Below, in pieces: positions 32,945 to 41,747 of a stretch of DNA of 64,000 bases. The position numbers were made by a program, and so were the translations under genes. The notes beneath the pieces are model-generated. The model had not been told where the DNA came from. It saw only the letters and a program-made list of their open reading frames with translations, and made no database searches. Numbering within the stretch: position 1 is the first letter of the stretch; each line of letters opens with the position of its first letter. The stretch comes from Persicimonas caeni. Lineage in GTDB: Bacteria > Myxococcota_A > Bradymonadia > Bradymonadales > Bradymonadaceae. The stretch lies in assembly GCF_006517175.1 (NCBI RefSeq), contig NZ_CP041186.1, positions 7,095,074 through 7,159,073 of the forward strand, given 5' to 3'.

Positions 32945-33604
32945 ATGTTGAGTCGACTTTCCGGACATGTCTCGCAGGTGCTTAGCGTCTCCTGCTTGGC
33001 GTTATCTTTGCTGACGCTCGGGCATACCCGCGCGTTCGCCGGTACAGACGACTGGGCACCGGCGACGGTCTCCGTTGCGCTGCAGGCCGAGTCAATCGAG
33101 CTACCGTTTAGCTTCTCCGGGCTGCGCAGCGGCGTTCTGCACCCGGGGATTGAAGCCGGCGTAGAGTGGGAATTGTGGGGCCGTGGAATGTGGCATCTCG
33201 GTTGGGGCGCCCAGTTTGGCTACTACTTCCACGAGGACCTGCAACACGGCGCTTACCTCGTTCCGGCATTGGCCGGCGAGGCGCGCGCGACCGGCGGGCT
33301 GGTGGGACGGGCCGACGTGGGGCTCGGCGCGTTGCATACTTGGTCTGAGCCCGAGGCGTTCGAGCTGCAAGCGGACGGCACCTACGAGCCGAGCACCGAC
33401 TGGGGCCGGGTGCGCCTGATGCCTCGCGCCGGCGTCGGTGCCGGCTGGGCCTTCGAGCAGTCGGACCGTCCTCCCGTGGAGGTCTTTCTTCGGTATACGG
33501 TCTTCTTCGAAATCCCGTTTTCACCCCCGAACGATATCCCAGCGATGTTCCATACCCTTACGCAAGTGGGCGTGCGCTTCGGGTGGCCCGGCTCCGGAGG
33601 TTGA
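32945..33604 (+). CDS. Exported hypothetical protein, possible outer-membrane barrel
   Basis: Signal peptide (LSVSCLALSLLTLGHTRAFA) and about 180 mature residues with alternating aromatic and Gly-rich strands (WELWGRGMWHLGWGAQFGYYF, GRVRLMPRAGVGAGWAF, VGVRFGWPG ending). This pattern suggests a small beta barrel, although the last residue is not Phe. The start is uncertain: ATG 32942, ATG 32945 and TTG 32948 all follow GAGGAG closely, and an upstream ATG at 32921 would overlap the kinase gene. Function unknown; its position ties it to the kinase operon. Confidence 0.65.
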   Translation: MLSRLSGHVSQVLSVSCLALSLLTLGHTRAFAGTDDWAPATVSVALQAESIELPFSFSGLRSGVLHPGIEAGVEWELWGRGMWHLGWGAQFGYYFHEDLQHGAYLVPALAGEARATGGLVGRADVGLGALHTWSEPEAFELQADGTYEPSTDWGRVRLMPRAGVGAGWAFEQSDRPPVEVFLRYTVFFEIPFSPPNDIPAMFHTLTQVGVRFGWPGSGG

Positions 33605-33608
33605 ACCG

Positions 33609-34802
33609 ATGAGATGTGCCTTCGCACTGGTGCTGTTGTGGAGCCTTACGGCGATTGGTTGTAGCGGCTCGGACCTGCCGCAGGCGGCTCGTACGCAATG
33701 TGTGGCGCCGGAGATGACTGCCGAGTCGACATTGTCGCGCCGAGACGAGTTGCAGCAGTTTGTCGACCGAAGCGTGAGCGCCGGACTGCCTGGTATGGTG
33801 ATGCTCGTCGAGACGCCCGAAGGGCTTTGGGCCGGGGCGGCCGGCCTCGCCGACATCGAACGTGGAGTGCCGTTTGGTCGATGTACACCGAGCCGTATCG
33901 GCAGCGTGACCAAAACCTTCACGGCCACGCTGGTCTTGCGGCTGGTCGAGAGGGGGCTCGTCGAGCTCGACGAGCCTGCGCACTCGTATTTGCCCAGACG
34001 CATCATGGACGGTTTGCCGAACGCCCGGCGAGTGACGGTACGCCAGCTCCTCAATCACACCAGTGGCATCCCTAGCTATACCGACGACCTCGGCTTTGGA
34101 ACTGCGTTCTTGAATGAGCCGGATCGAGAGTGGACGGTGGGCGAACTGCTCGACTTCGTGCGTGGGGACGACCCGTTGTGGGCACCGGGGGCCAAGTATG
34201 AGTACTCGAACACCAATTTCGTTTTGTTGGGGCGTCTGGCCGAGTCGGTCACCGGTCGCTCCCTCCAGGAGCTAATGACCGAGGAGATCTTTGGGCCTGC
34301 GGAACTGGCCACGGCGCACTTCGACCCGGACAACATCATTCCGGCTGGGGCCGCGCGCGGCTACATCGACCTGTACGGTGGCGGCACGATCACCGAGTCG
34401 ACCAATTACCTCATCGGAGGGTACGCCGACGGAGGGATTGTGGCGACGGCCTACGATCTGCTTCGTTTTAGCCGATCCTTGTTCGGCGAGGTGTTGCTGG
34501 CGCGGGCGACGCTCGATGAGATGACCACCTCGGTGGCGGTGCCCGAACCGGAGTACGGCCTGACACGCTACGGCCTCGGATTGCGGTATTGGGAGACGGA
34601 TTGTGGCGGGGCCTGGGGGCACACGGGGGGATCTTGGGGATACCTAGCCGAGATGTTCTACTTTCCAACCCAGGACACGACCGTCGTGGTGTTGGTCAAC
34701 GGAAGCTTGGGCGAGATCAACGAAAAATTCGACGAACAAGTCCACCAGGAGATACCCGAGCTGCTCTTCGGCTCGGGCTCGGAAAACGCAGTCGACCATT
34801 GA
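33609..34802 (+). CDS. Serine hydrolase lipoprotein, beta-lactamase/PBP class C fold
   Basis: A 397-residue protein with lipobox LTAIGC. The class C-type motifs are present: nucleophile Ser99 in SVTK (GSVTKTF), YSN in YEYSNTNFVLLG and HTGG near the C-terminus (WGHTGGSWGY). Family members include esterases, D-alanyl-D-alanine peptidases and true beta-lactamases. The lipid anchor and absence of other resistance genes favour a peptidase or esterase. GGAGG lies eight bases before ATG 33609, only four bases after the preceding stop, so translation is likely coupled. A longer frame from 33438 overlaps the upstream gene and is rejected. Confidence 0.87.
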   Translation: MRCAFALVLLWSLTAIGCSGSDLPQAARTQCVAPEMTAESTLSRRDELQQFVDRSVSAGLPGMVMLVETPEGLWAGAAGLADIERGVPFGRCTPSRIGSVTKTFTATLVLRLVERGLVELDEPAHSYLPRRIMDGLPNARRVTVRQLLNHTSGIPSYTDDLGFGTAFLNEPDREWTVGELLDFVRGDDPLWAPGAKYEYSNTNFVLLGRLAESVTGRSLQELMTEEIFGPAELATAHFDPDNIIPAGAARGYIDLYGGGTITESTNYLIGGYADGGIVATAYDLLRFSRSLFGEVLLARATLDEMTTSVAVPEPEYGLTRYGLGLRYWETDCGGAWGHTGGSWGYLAEMFYFPTQDTTVVVLVNGSLGEINEKFDEQVHQEIPELLFGSGSENAVDH

Positions 34803-35134
34803 CAGCACCGACCCTTGGCCTACTACCTTGTCGGGTACTCGTGCTTGTGAATTTGCCGATCCCGGCGCGGGTCTCGATTTCGGCGCCGGCGTGCCTACGT
34901 TATGCGAGCCATTTGAGTAACTGCATGGAGATTGTGCGGGAAAGCTTGGCGAGCAATCGGCGGCAAGCACAAGGAGACAGCCCGCAGGCGATGCCCGAGG
35001 CATCGTCGAGGGATGGCGACGCAGTGATTGGCGTCGAGAGCCGCCGAGATGACCGACAGAATCTTCGTGTAGTTACTTGAAGGCGTCGTGGGTGGACTCC
35101 ACCCGGAAACCAGTTGATGCGATGGATGACAAAG
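34803..35134. other. Gap ahead of hslV
   Basis: 332 bases without a convincing gene. A 7-bp stem CCGGCGC/GCGCCGG (34862-34868 with 34883-34889) could end the hydrolase transcript, but no T run follows. The hslVU promoter should lie in the rest. I saw no CIRCE element. Confidence 0.4.
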
Positions 35135-35677
35135 ATGTTTGATGCAACCACCATATTGAGCGTGCGACGCGGCAACCACGTGGTGCTGGCCGGCGATGGC
35201 CAGGTGACCATGGGCGAGAAGGTCGTGATGAAGCACACGGCCCGCAAGCTGCGCCGGCTGCACGACGGGCGCGTGTTGTGCGGTTTCGCCGGCTCGACGG
35301 CCGACGCGATGACGCTGTACGAGAAGCTCGAGGGCAAGCTCAAGAGTTATAACGGCAACCTGACGCGAGCGGCGGTCGAGTTGGCCAAAGATTGGCGCAC
35401 CGACAAGATGTTGCGTCGCCTCGAGGCGCTGCTGATCGCTGCGGACACCGAGCAGACGCTGGTCATCAGCGGCACGGGCGATGTCATCGAGCCCGAAGAG
35501 GGCGTCGCCGCCATCGGGAGCGGCGGAAGCTACGCGCTGTCGGCTGCGCGCGCACTGGTGCGCCACACCGACATGGGCCCCGCCGAGATCGCCGAGGCGG
35601 CCATGCGCATCGCCGCCGAGATTTGTGTGTTCACCAATGATCAGATCAGCGTTGAAGAGCTGAGTCCGGAGGGATGA
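35135..35677 (+). CDS. hslV: ATP-dependent protease peptidase subunit HslV
   Basis: A 180-residue threonine protease, homologous to 20S beta subunits. The start [12 protein letters not shown] places Thr5 as the mature nucleophile after removal of a short propeptide, as in related bacteria. [44 protein letters not shown] and a GSGG-containing loop ([17 protein letters not shown]) are family hallmarks. Alternative starts lie nearby (TTG 35114, ATG 35117, ATG 35126); 35135 is preferred by family comparison, but no strong ribosome binding site decides it. hslU follows 63 bases later. Confidence 0.93.
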   Translation: MFDATTILSVRRGNHVVLAGDGQVTMGEKVVMKHTARKLRRLHDGRVLCGFAGSTADAMTLYEKLEGKLKSYNGNLTRAAVELAKDWRTDKMLRRLEALLIAADTEQTLVISGTGDVIEPEEGVAAIGSGGSYALSAARALVRHTDMGPAEIAEAAMRIAAEICVFTNDQISVEELSPEG

Positions 35678-35740
35678 GCCATGGCCGGACTGACATGGGG
35701 CTCTCGACCCGGAATTCAAGCTGCAAGAGGTAGTGAACAA

Positions 35741-37138
35741 ATGGACTTCGACAGCGAACAAGATCTCACCCCGCGTGAAATCGTCGCCCAGCTCGATCGC
35801 TATATCGTGGGACAGAAGGACGCCAAGCGCGCGGTCGCCGTGGCGTTGCGCAACCGTTGGCGTCGCCGCCAGATCGAAGATGATCTGCGCGACGAAATCA
35901 TGCCCAAGAATATCATCATGATCGGGCCCACGGGGGTTGGTAAGACCGAGATCGCCCGGCGCCTGGCGCGCCTGGCGCGCGCGCCGTTTTTGAAGGTCGA
36001 GGCTTCCAAATTCACCGAGGTGGGCTACGTCGGCCGCGACGTCGAGAGCATGGTGCGCGACCTGCTCGAGCTGGGCATCAACCTGGTCAAGGCCGAGGCC
36101 GAGAAGAAGGTGGAGACGCGTGCTCGTGAGGCCGCCGAAGAGCGCATCATCGAGAAGCTCGAAGGGCGCATCAACCCGCGTCGCCCGCTCGACCAGAGCG
36201 ACGACGACCGCAAAACGTTCATCGCCGGCGCCGACGGCGTCGTCCAGAGCGACGAGGGGCCGCTCGACGAGCGCGAGTTGCTGCTCCGCCGCCTGCGCGA
36301 CGGCGATCTCGACGAAGAGTACGTCGAGGTCGAGGTGGCCGACCAGCACAACCCGATGGCCGACATGTTCGCCGGCCAGCCTGGCATGGAGGATATGGAC
36401 CTGGGCAACGTGCTCGGCAATATCTTTCCGAGCCGGCGCAAGCGAAAGCGCGTCAAGGTCAAGGAGGCGATGCGCCTGCTCATCAAAGAGGAGTCGTCCC
36501 GGCTCATCGACATGGACCAGATCGTCACCGAGGCGCTCAAGCGCACCGAGCAGGGCGGCATCATCTTCCTCGACGAGCTCGACAAAATCGCGGGGCGCGA
36601 GTCCAAGCACGGCCCCGACGTCTCCCGCGAAGGAGTCCAGCGCGATCTTCTGCCCATCGTCGAGGGCTCGTCGGTGACCACCAAGTATGGCGTCGTCTCC
36701 ACCGACCACATTTTGTTCATCGCTGCCGGCGCCTTTCACGTGAGCAAGCCTTCGGATCTAATCCCCGAGCTGCAGGGGCGCTTCCCGATTCGTGTCGAGC
36801 TCAACAGCCTGACGCAGGATGATTTCCGCCGCATCCTCACCGAGCCGCAGAACAGCCTGACGCGCCAATACGCCGAGTTGCTGCGCCCCGAGGGCCTCGA
36901 CATTCAATTCAAAGACGACGCCATCGTCACCATCGCCGAGATGGCGTTTCGGGTGAACGAGACGCTCGAGAATATCGGCGCACGCCGGCTGCACACGATC
37001 ATGGAGCGCGTCTTCGAAGAGCTGGCCTTCGACGCGCCGGACATGGACGAGGACGAGGTGGTCATCACCTCCGAGTACGTGCACGACAAGCTCGAGGGGA
37101 TCCTTCAAGATGAAGACCTGTCGCGCTACATTCTGTAA
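35741..37138 (+). CDS. hslU: ATP-dependent protease ATPase subunit HslU
   Basis: A 465-residue AAA+ unfoldase partner of HslV. It starts [25 protein letters not shown], has Walker [10 protein letters not shown] (Lys68), the pore motif GYVGRDVE, a substrate-gating I domain in the middle, Walker [17 protein letters not shown], and a C-terminal tail ending YIL, like the HslV-activating C-terminus. AAGAGG lies ten bases before the ATG; the frame extends further up without family similarity. hslV-hslU-argD order resembles the hslVU-arg clusters of Geobacter-type deltaproteobacteria. Confidence 0.95.
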   Translation: MDFDSEQDLTPREIVAQLDRYIVGQKDAKRAVAVALRNRWRRRQIEDDLRDEIMPKNIIMIGPTGVGKTEIARRLARLARAPFLKVEASKFTEVGYVGRDVESMVRDLLELGINLVKAEAEKKVETRAREAAEERIIEKLEGRINPRRPLDQSDDDRKTFIAGADGVVQSDEGPLDERELLLRRLRDGDLDEEYVEVEVADQHNPMADMFAGQPGMEDMDLGNVLGNIFPSRRKRKRVKVKEAMRLLIKEESSRLIDMDQIVTEALKRTEQGGIIFLDELDKIAGRESKHGPDVSREGVQRDLLPIVEGSSVTTKYGVVSTDHILFIAAGAFHVSKPSDLIPELQGRFPIRVELNSLTQDDFRRILTEPQNSLTRQYAELLRPEGLDIQFKDDAIVTIAEMAFRVNETLENIGARRLHTIMERVFEELAFDAPDMDEDEVVITSEYVHDKLEGILQDEDLSRYIL

Positions 37139-37184
37139 CTGATTGTCGACGAGCCTCCGACCCAAGACCACGAGACCCCGACCC

Positions 37185-38393
37185 ATGAGCCGTACCACCG
37201 ACGAGCTACTCTCCGCCGGCGACCGCCGGAACTCTCCCTCGTATGCCCCCGCGCGCATGATCCTCGACCATGGCGAGGGCGTGCGCCTTTACGACCGCGA
37301 AGGCAACGAATATCTCGACTTCGTGGCCGGCATCGCGGTCAACTGTCTGGGGTACAACCACCCGCGCCTCACCGAGGCGATTTGCTCGCAGGCCGAGCGT
37401 CTGTTGCACGTGTCGAACCTGTTCTACACCGCCGAGCAAATCGACCTGATGGACGCGCTGTGTGAGCGCTCGTTCGCCGACCGCGTCTTCTTCTGCAACT
37501 CGGGCGCCGAGGCCAACGAGGCGGCCATGAAGCTGGCGCGCCGCTACCAGAAGGTGGTAGCCGGCAAGCCCGAGAAGTTCCAAATCGTGACGATGAAAAA
37601 GTCGTTCCATGGGCGCACCATGGGAGCGATCACGGCGACCGGTCAGCCCAAATATCACGCCGGGTTCGAGCCGATGCTCCCCGGCTTCGACTACGCCGAG
37701 TTCAACAACTTGGAGAGCGTCGCCGCAAAGGTCGGTGAGCAGACCGCCGCGGTGGTCGTCGAGCCGGTGCAAGGCGAGGGCGGTATCCGTCCGGCCGAGC
37801 CGGCGTTTCTCGAGGGGCTTCGCGAATTATGCGACGAGCACGGCGCGCTGCTGATCTTCGACGAAGTCCAGACGGGCGTGGGCCGCACCGGTACGCTGTT
37901 TGCCTACCAGGGCTATGGGGTGACTCCCGACATCATCTGCTTGGCCAAAGCGCTGGGCGGCGGCACCCCGATCGGCGCGATGATGGCGACCGAACAAGTC
38001 TTCGAAGGTTGGACCAAGGGAAGTCACGCAAGCACCTTTGGGGGCAACCCGCTGGTCTGCCGCGCGGCGTTGACCGTGCTCGAGGAGATCGACGACCAAG
38101 AGCTTCTTGCCAATGCCCGTGAACGAGGCGATCAGCTGCGCCGGGGTCTCGTCGCACTCGCCGAACGCTTTCCGGTGATCCTCGACGTGCGCGGCCGAGG
38201 GTTGATGGTCGGCGCCGAGTGCGGGGAGGCGGCTCGCGATATCTACCTCGAATGCCGCAATCAGGGCCTGCTCATCAACACCGCGGGCGGCGATACCCTG
38301 CGATTCGTCCCGCCGTTGATTATCACCGAGGACGATGTCGAGGAGGCACTCTCGAGGCTGGAGCGTGCGCTCGAGGTTTCCCAGTCCGAGTGA
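37185..38393 (+). CDS. argD: Acetylornithine aminotransferase family (class III, PLP)
   Basis: A 402-residue aminotransferase. Hallmarks are [51 protein letters not shown] and the PLP lysine Lys255 in [16 protein letters not shown], followed by [14 protein letters not shown]. It transfers an amino group in arginine biosynthesis (N-acetylornithine to the semialdehyde) and may also act in lysine synthesis. No other arg gene is seen here. ATG 37185 is chosen over an in-frame TTG at 37143, because upstream residues are poorly conserved. It follows hslU by 46 bases. Confidence 0.9.
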   Translation: MSRTTDELLSAGDRRNSPSYAPARMILDHGEGVRLYDREGNEYLDFVAGIAVNCLGYNHPRLTEAICSQAERLLHVSNLFYTAEQIDLMDALCERSFADRVFFCNSGAEANEAAMKLARRYQKVVAGKPEKFQIVTMKKSFHGRTMGAITATGQPKYHAGFEPMLPGFDYAEFNNLESVAAKVGEQTAAVVVEPVQGEGGIRPAEPAFLEGLRELCDEHGALLIFDEVQTGVGRTGTLFAYQGYGVTPDIICLAKALGGGTPIGAMMATEQVFEGWTKGSHASTFGGNPLVCRAALTVLEEIDDQELLANARERGDQLRRGLVALAERFPVILDVRGRGLMVGAECGEAARDIYLECRNQGLLINTAGGDTLRFVPPLIITEDDVEEALSRLERALEVSQSE

Positions 38394-38427
38394 GCGCCAC
38401 GCGGAGCAGATTGAGTGTGGGATTTCT

Positions 38428-38456
38428 CTGTCACTCGAGCGTTTCTTCGGTATAAT
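38428..38456 (+). promoter_or_regulatory. Candidate sigma-70 promoter of the J-protein/DnaK operon
   Basis: CTGTCA at 38428-38433 (four of six to TTGACA) and a perfect TATAAT at 38451-38456, spaced by 17 bases, lie 130 bases ahead of the J-domain gene. A perfect -10 in this GC-rich sequence is unusual and supports a vegetative promoter. Confidence 0.55.
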
Positions 38457-38587
38457 GGACGCGGCCGCCATTTCTCTAGCTTTGTTATCCGCCTGATTGA
38501 GGCGTTGTTTGCCAGGAACTGGCGCACTGCAACCGTCCTTTCGTGGACGAGTCGACTTCGTAAGATCCTCAACTGAGACGAAAGCAG

Positions 38588-39799
38588 TTGATCGACGAAA
38601 ACGCAGCTCCAACACCCAACCCGGGCGTCGACTTTAGCTCGCTGTCCCCGTCTCCTACGCCGGAGCAGTATTTTCTGCTGTCTCGGCTCGACGGGAAGCT
38701 GACCGTGGGCGAGTTGTGCAAGATCAGCGGAATGGGCCGCCAGCGCACCTTGGAGGCTCTCGAAGCGCTTGCGACGTCCGGTGTAATCGACCTGCCGGGT
38801 TTCACCCCTCCGACGAATCCGTCGGACGCGGCGAGTTCGTCTGCCGGGGCCGACTCTTCGGTCACGGAGACTGCTCAGGCGCGCCCGTCGAACAAAAAGC
38901 GGGCGAACAAGAAAGGTCGCGCAGACAAGGGGGCGAAGTCCTCCCGCAACTCGCGGTCGAGCAAAAAGAGCTCCAAGAAGAAGAAGGTCGAGCCGAACTA
39001 TCCGATTCCTCTCGAGCAATTCGAGTTCGACGAGCGTTTGCTCAGCCAAGACGTCGTTCTCGACGACGCACACCGTCGCGAGCTGATTTGCCTGCACGCG
39101 CAAATGTCTCAGATGACCTTCTATGATATCTTCGGTCTCGACTCCGATGCGTCGAAGAAGGACATCAAGAAGGCGTATTTCCGCATGTCGAAGCGCTATC
39201 ACCCCGACAAGTTTTTCCGCAAAGAGATGGGCGACTTCGGACCCATGCTCGAGACGGTCTTCAAGGAGATCACGAAGGCTTATCGGACCCTGTCGAGCAA
39301 GCGAAAGCGCAAAGATTACGACAGCGAGCTTGCCGCGCAGACTAGCGAAGTGCGCCAGAGCAATCCCGGCGTAGCGGCGCAGACCAGCTCTCATGGCCAA
39401 CCCGCCAGCGACGTCGACCCGGGCGAGCAAAACAAACGCAAGGCCGCGGCGGTCCTGTTGATGAGGCGCGCCGAGAAGCTGCAAGCTCAAGGCGAGTATT
39501 CGGCCGCGGCCGGCGAGTATCGCAAGGCGCTGGCGCTGAATCGCGACGGCGAGTTGGCCGTGCGCGTGGCATGCATGCTGCTCGACGAGGCCGAGATGGC
39601 CAAAGACGCTTTGTCGTTTGGACGCGCGGCTCTGAAGCTTGATGCCGATGAGGCCAGTGCTCGTTTGGTGCTGGCCCGGGCCCACGAGGCGCTCGGAGCA
39701 GAGTCGTCGGCCATCACAGAGTACGAAAAAGTGTTGCTCGTATCTCCCGAGCATCCCAGGGCGAAGGCCCGTCTACAAGAGTTAGGCGCCAACGGTTAA
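38588..39799 (+). CDS. J-domain co-chaperone with N-terminal winged-helix-like domain and TPR-like tail
   Basis: A 403-residue protein. Residues about 25-60 (YFLLSRLDGKLTVGELCKISGMGRQRTLEALEAL) form a small helical domain also seen at the C-terminus of the acidic protein two genes on. A basic Lys/Ser/Arg-rich linker follows. The J domain (about 176-245) has TFYDIFGLDSDASKKDIKKAYFRMSKRYHPDKFF with an intact HPD (205-207). The C-terminal 120 residues look like two or three TPRs (AEKLQAQGEYSAAAGEYRKALALN). It should stimulate the adjacent DnaK. The start is TTG at 38588 after GAGACG; no upstream ATG fits and the first internal Met would cut the N-terminal domain. Confidence 0.83.
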   Translation: MIDENAAPTPNPGVDFSSLSPSPTPEQYFLLSRLDGKLTVGELCKISGMGRQRTLEALEALATSGVIDLPGFTPPTNPSDAASSSAGADSSVTETAQARPSNKKRANKKGRADKGAKSSRNSRSSKKSSKKKKVEPNYPIPLEQFEFDERLLSQDVVLDDAHRRELICLHAQMSQMTFYDIFGLDSDASKKDIKKAYFRMSKRYHPDKFFRKEMGDFGPMLETVFKEITKAYRTLSSKRKRKDYDSELAAQTSEVRQSNPGVAAQTSSHGQPASDVDPGEQNKRKAAAVLLMRRAEKLQAQGEYSAAAGEYRKALALNRDGELAVRVACMLLDEAEMAKDALSFGRAALKLDADEASARLVLARAHEALGAESSAITEYEKVLLVSPEHPRAKARLQELGANG

Positions 39800-39877
39800 C
39801 GATTAATCGAAAAACGCCTGCGTGCGGGCGAAGTTAGCACCACCGAATCAGCAAAAAGCTCAGAAGGAGTCAGTATA

Positions 39878-41698
39878 ATGGAACGCGAGCGTGTAATCGG
39901 TATCGACCTGGGAACGACCAACTCGTGTGTTGCAGTCGTCGAAGCAGGAGTGCCGAAGGTCATCTCGAACAAGGGCGGCTACAAGACCACTCCGAGCATT
40001 GTAGCTATCACCGAGTCGGGCCGGCGTCTGGTCGGTCAGATGGCCAAGCGTCAAGCGATCACCAACAGTCGTCACACGGTGTATGCTTCCAAGCGACTCA
40101 TTGGGCGTAAGTGGGGCTCGGCCGAGGTGCGCCACTGCATGGAGACGTGCCCCTACGACATCGTGCCGGGGCCGCACGAGGACGTGCGCATCAAGCTTCG
40201 CGGCAAGGAGTACAGCCTGCCCGAAATCTCGAGCATGATCTTGCAAGAGATGAAGCTCGTCGCCGAGGAGTATCTGGGCGAGGAGCCCGAAAAGGCCGTC
40301 GTGACTGTGCCGGCGTATTTCAACGACTCGCAGCGCCAGGCGACCAAGGACGCCGGTCGCATCGCGGGGCTCGACATCGTTCGCATCATCAACGAGCCGA
40401 CGGCGGCCTCGTTGGCCTACGGGTTTGGCAAAGAGATCGACGCCACGGTCGCGATTTACGACCTGGGCGGCGGTACTTTCGATATCTCGTTGCTCGAGAT
40501 CACCGAGGGGGTCTTCGACGTCTTGTCGACTGCCGGAGATACCTTCTTGGGCGGCGAGGATTTCGACGCCCGCATCATCGAGCACCTGGCGTACGATTTT
40601 GCTCGCGACCACAAGGTCGACCTCCGCAAAGACGAGATGGCGCTGCAGCGGCTGCGTGATGCCGCCGAGAAGGCGAAGATCGAGCTTTCGTCGATGAACG
40701 AAACCGAGATCAGCCTGCCGTTCATCTACACCAAAGAAGACGGCGAGGCGCTCCACCTGCAGACCACGCTGTCCCGCGACAAGTTCGAAGAGCTCGCCGC
40801 AGACCTCATCCAGCGTACCATCAAAATCTGTGAGGCAACGCTGCAAGAGGCCGAACTCGACATCGAAGACATCGACGATGTCATTTTGGTCGGCGGCATG
40901 ACGCGTATGCCCAAGATTCAAGCCGAGGTGGAGGCTTATTTCGGCAAAGCGCCCTCGAAGAGCGTTCACCCCGACGAAGCGGTCGCTATCGGCGCGGCCA
41001 TTCAGGGCTCGGCGCTCTACGATGACGAGGAAGACATCCTGTTGCTGGACGTGACGCCGCACAGCCTGGGCATCATGGTTCACGGCGGCGGCTTCGAGAA
41101 GCTCATCGAGGCCAACTCGACCATCCCCACCAGCCACAGCCACATCTTCACGACGGTTCGCGAAAATCAGACCTCGGTAAAAATCGTGGTCATGCAAGGC
41201 GAGAGTCCCAAAGCCGAGGAGAATGAACTTCTGGGAGAGTTCATTCTGAGCGGACTTCGGCGCGCTCCTGCCGGCGAGGTTGAAATCGAGGTCGAGTTCG
41301 AAATTAGCTCCGATGGTATCGTCAGCGTCTCGGCGACCGACCTCGACACGGGCACCGAGCAGTCGATCACAGTCACTGCCTCGAGCAGCCTGACTGAAGA
41401 AGAGATTCAGCAGATGATCGAGGAGAACCAAGATTACCTCATGGAGCTCAAGCAAGGGGAGGAGCTCGAGAAGCACCGCGCCCATATCCGCAAGACCATT
41501 CGCGACATCGAAAAGCTGATGGACCAGCTCGAAGACTCCAGCTCGCCGATGGCGAGCGGGGCGCGCGAGAAGGCCGGGGAGGCCGTTTCGCGGGCGCGCA
41601 ACGCGCTCGAGAGCAACAATCTGGAGTCGATGATCGCCACGGGTGACGCGCTCGACCGAGCTTTGCAAGCCTTCCGTGGTGTTGTCGAACAGGCTTGA
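39878..41698 (+). CDS. Hsp70/DnaK homologue (606 aa)
   Basis: A full Hsp70: ATPase domain starting [19 protein letters not shown], then [41 protein letters not shown] and [11 protein letters not shown]; linker [12 protein letters not shown]; substrate domain about 390-510; shorter helical lid. It is about 30 residues shorter than E. coli DnaK and lacks the C-terminal EEVKDKK-like tail. No grpE or canonical dnaJ lies next to it, so it may be a paralogue dedicated to the unusual J protein upstream (78 bases) and the acidic protein downstream (49 bases). AAGGAG precedes the ATG. Confidence 0.93.
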   Translation: MERERVIGIDLGTTNSCVAVVEAGVPKVISNKGGYKTTPSIVAITESGRRLVGQMAKRQAITNSRHTVYASKRLIGRKWGSAEVRHCMETCPYDIVPGPHEDVRIKLRGKEYSLPEISSMILQEMKLVAEEYLGEEPEKAVVTVPAYFNDSQRQATKDAGRIAGLDIVRIINEPTAASLAYGFGKEIDATVAIYDLGGGTFDISLLEITEGVFDVLSTAGDTFLGGEDFDARIIEHLAYDFARDHKVDLRKDEMALQRLRDAAEKAKIELSSMNETEISLPFIYTKEDGEALHLQTTLSRDKFEELAADLIQRTIKICEATLQEAELDIEDIDDVILVGGMTRMPKIQAEVEAYFGKAPSKSVHPDEAVAIGAAIQGSALYDDEEDILLLDVTPHSLGIMVHGGGFEKLIEANSTIPTSHSHIFTTVRENQTSVKIVVMQGESPKAEENELLGEFILSGLRRAPAGEVEIEVEFEISSDGIVSVSATDLDTGTEQSITVTASSSLTEEEIQQMIEENQDYLMELKQGEELEKHRAHIRKTIRDIEKLMDQLEDSSSPMASGAREKAGEAVSRARNALESNNLESMIATGDALDRALQAFRGVVEQA

Positions 41699-41747
41699 TT
41701 TTCGCAGTAGTAGTTAAGCTCCGCGCCTGCGGCACTGGTGGATACGT

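Noticed and set aside
34895-36739. 614-codon minus-strand frame opposite hslV and hslU
   Set aside because: HslVU motifs lie on the plus strand, and the antisense frame runs through both genes without respecting gene borders.
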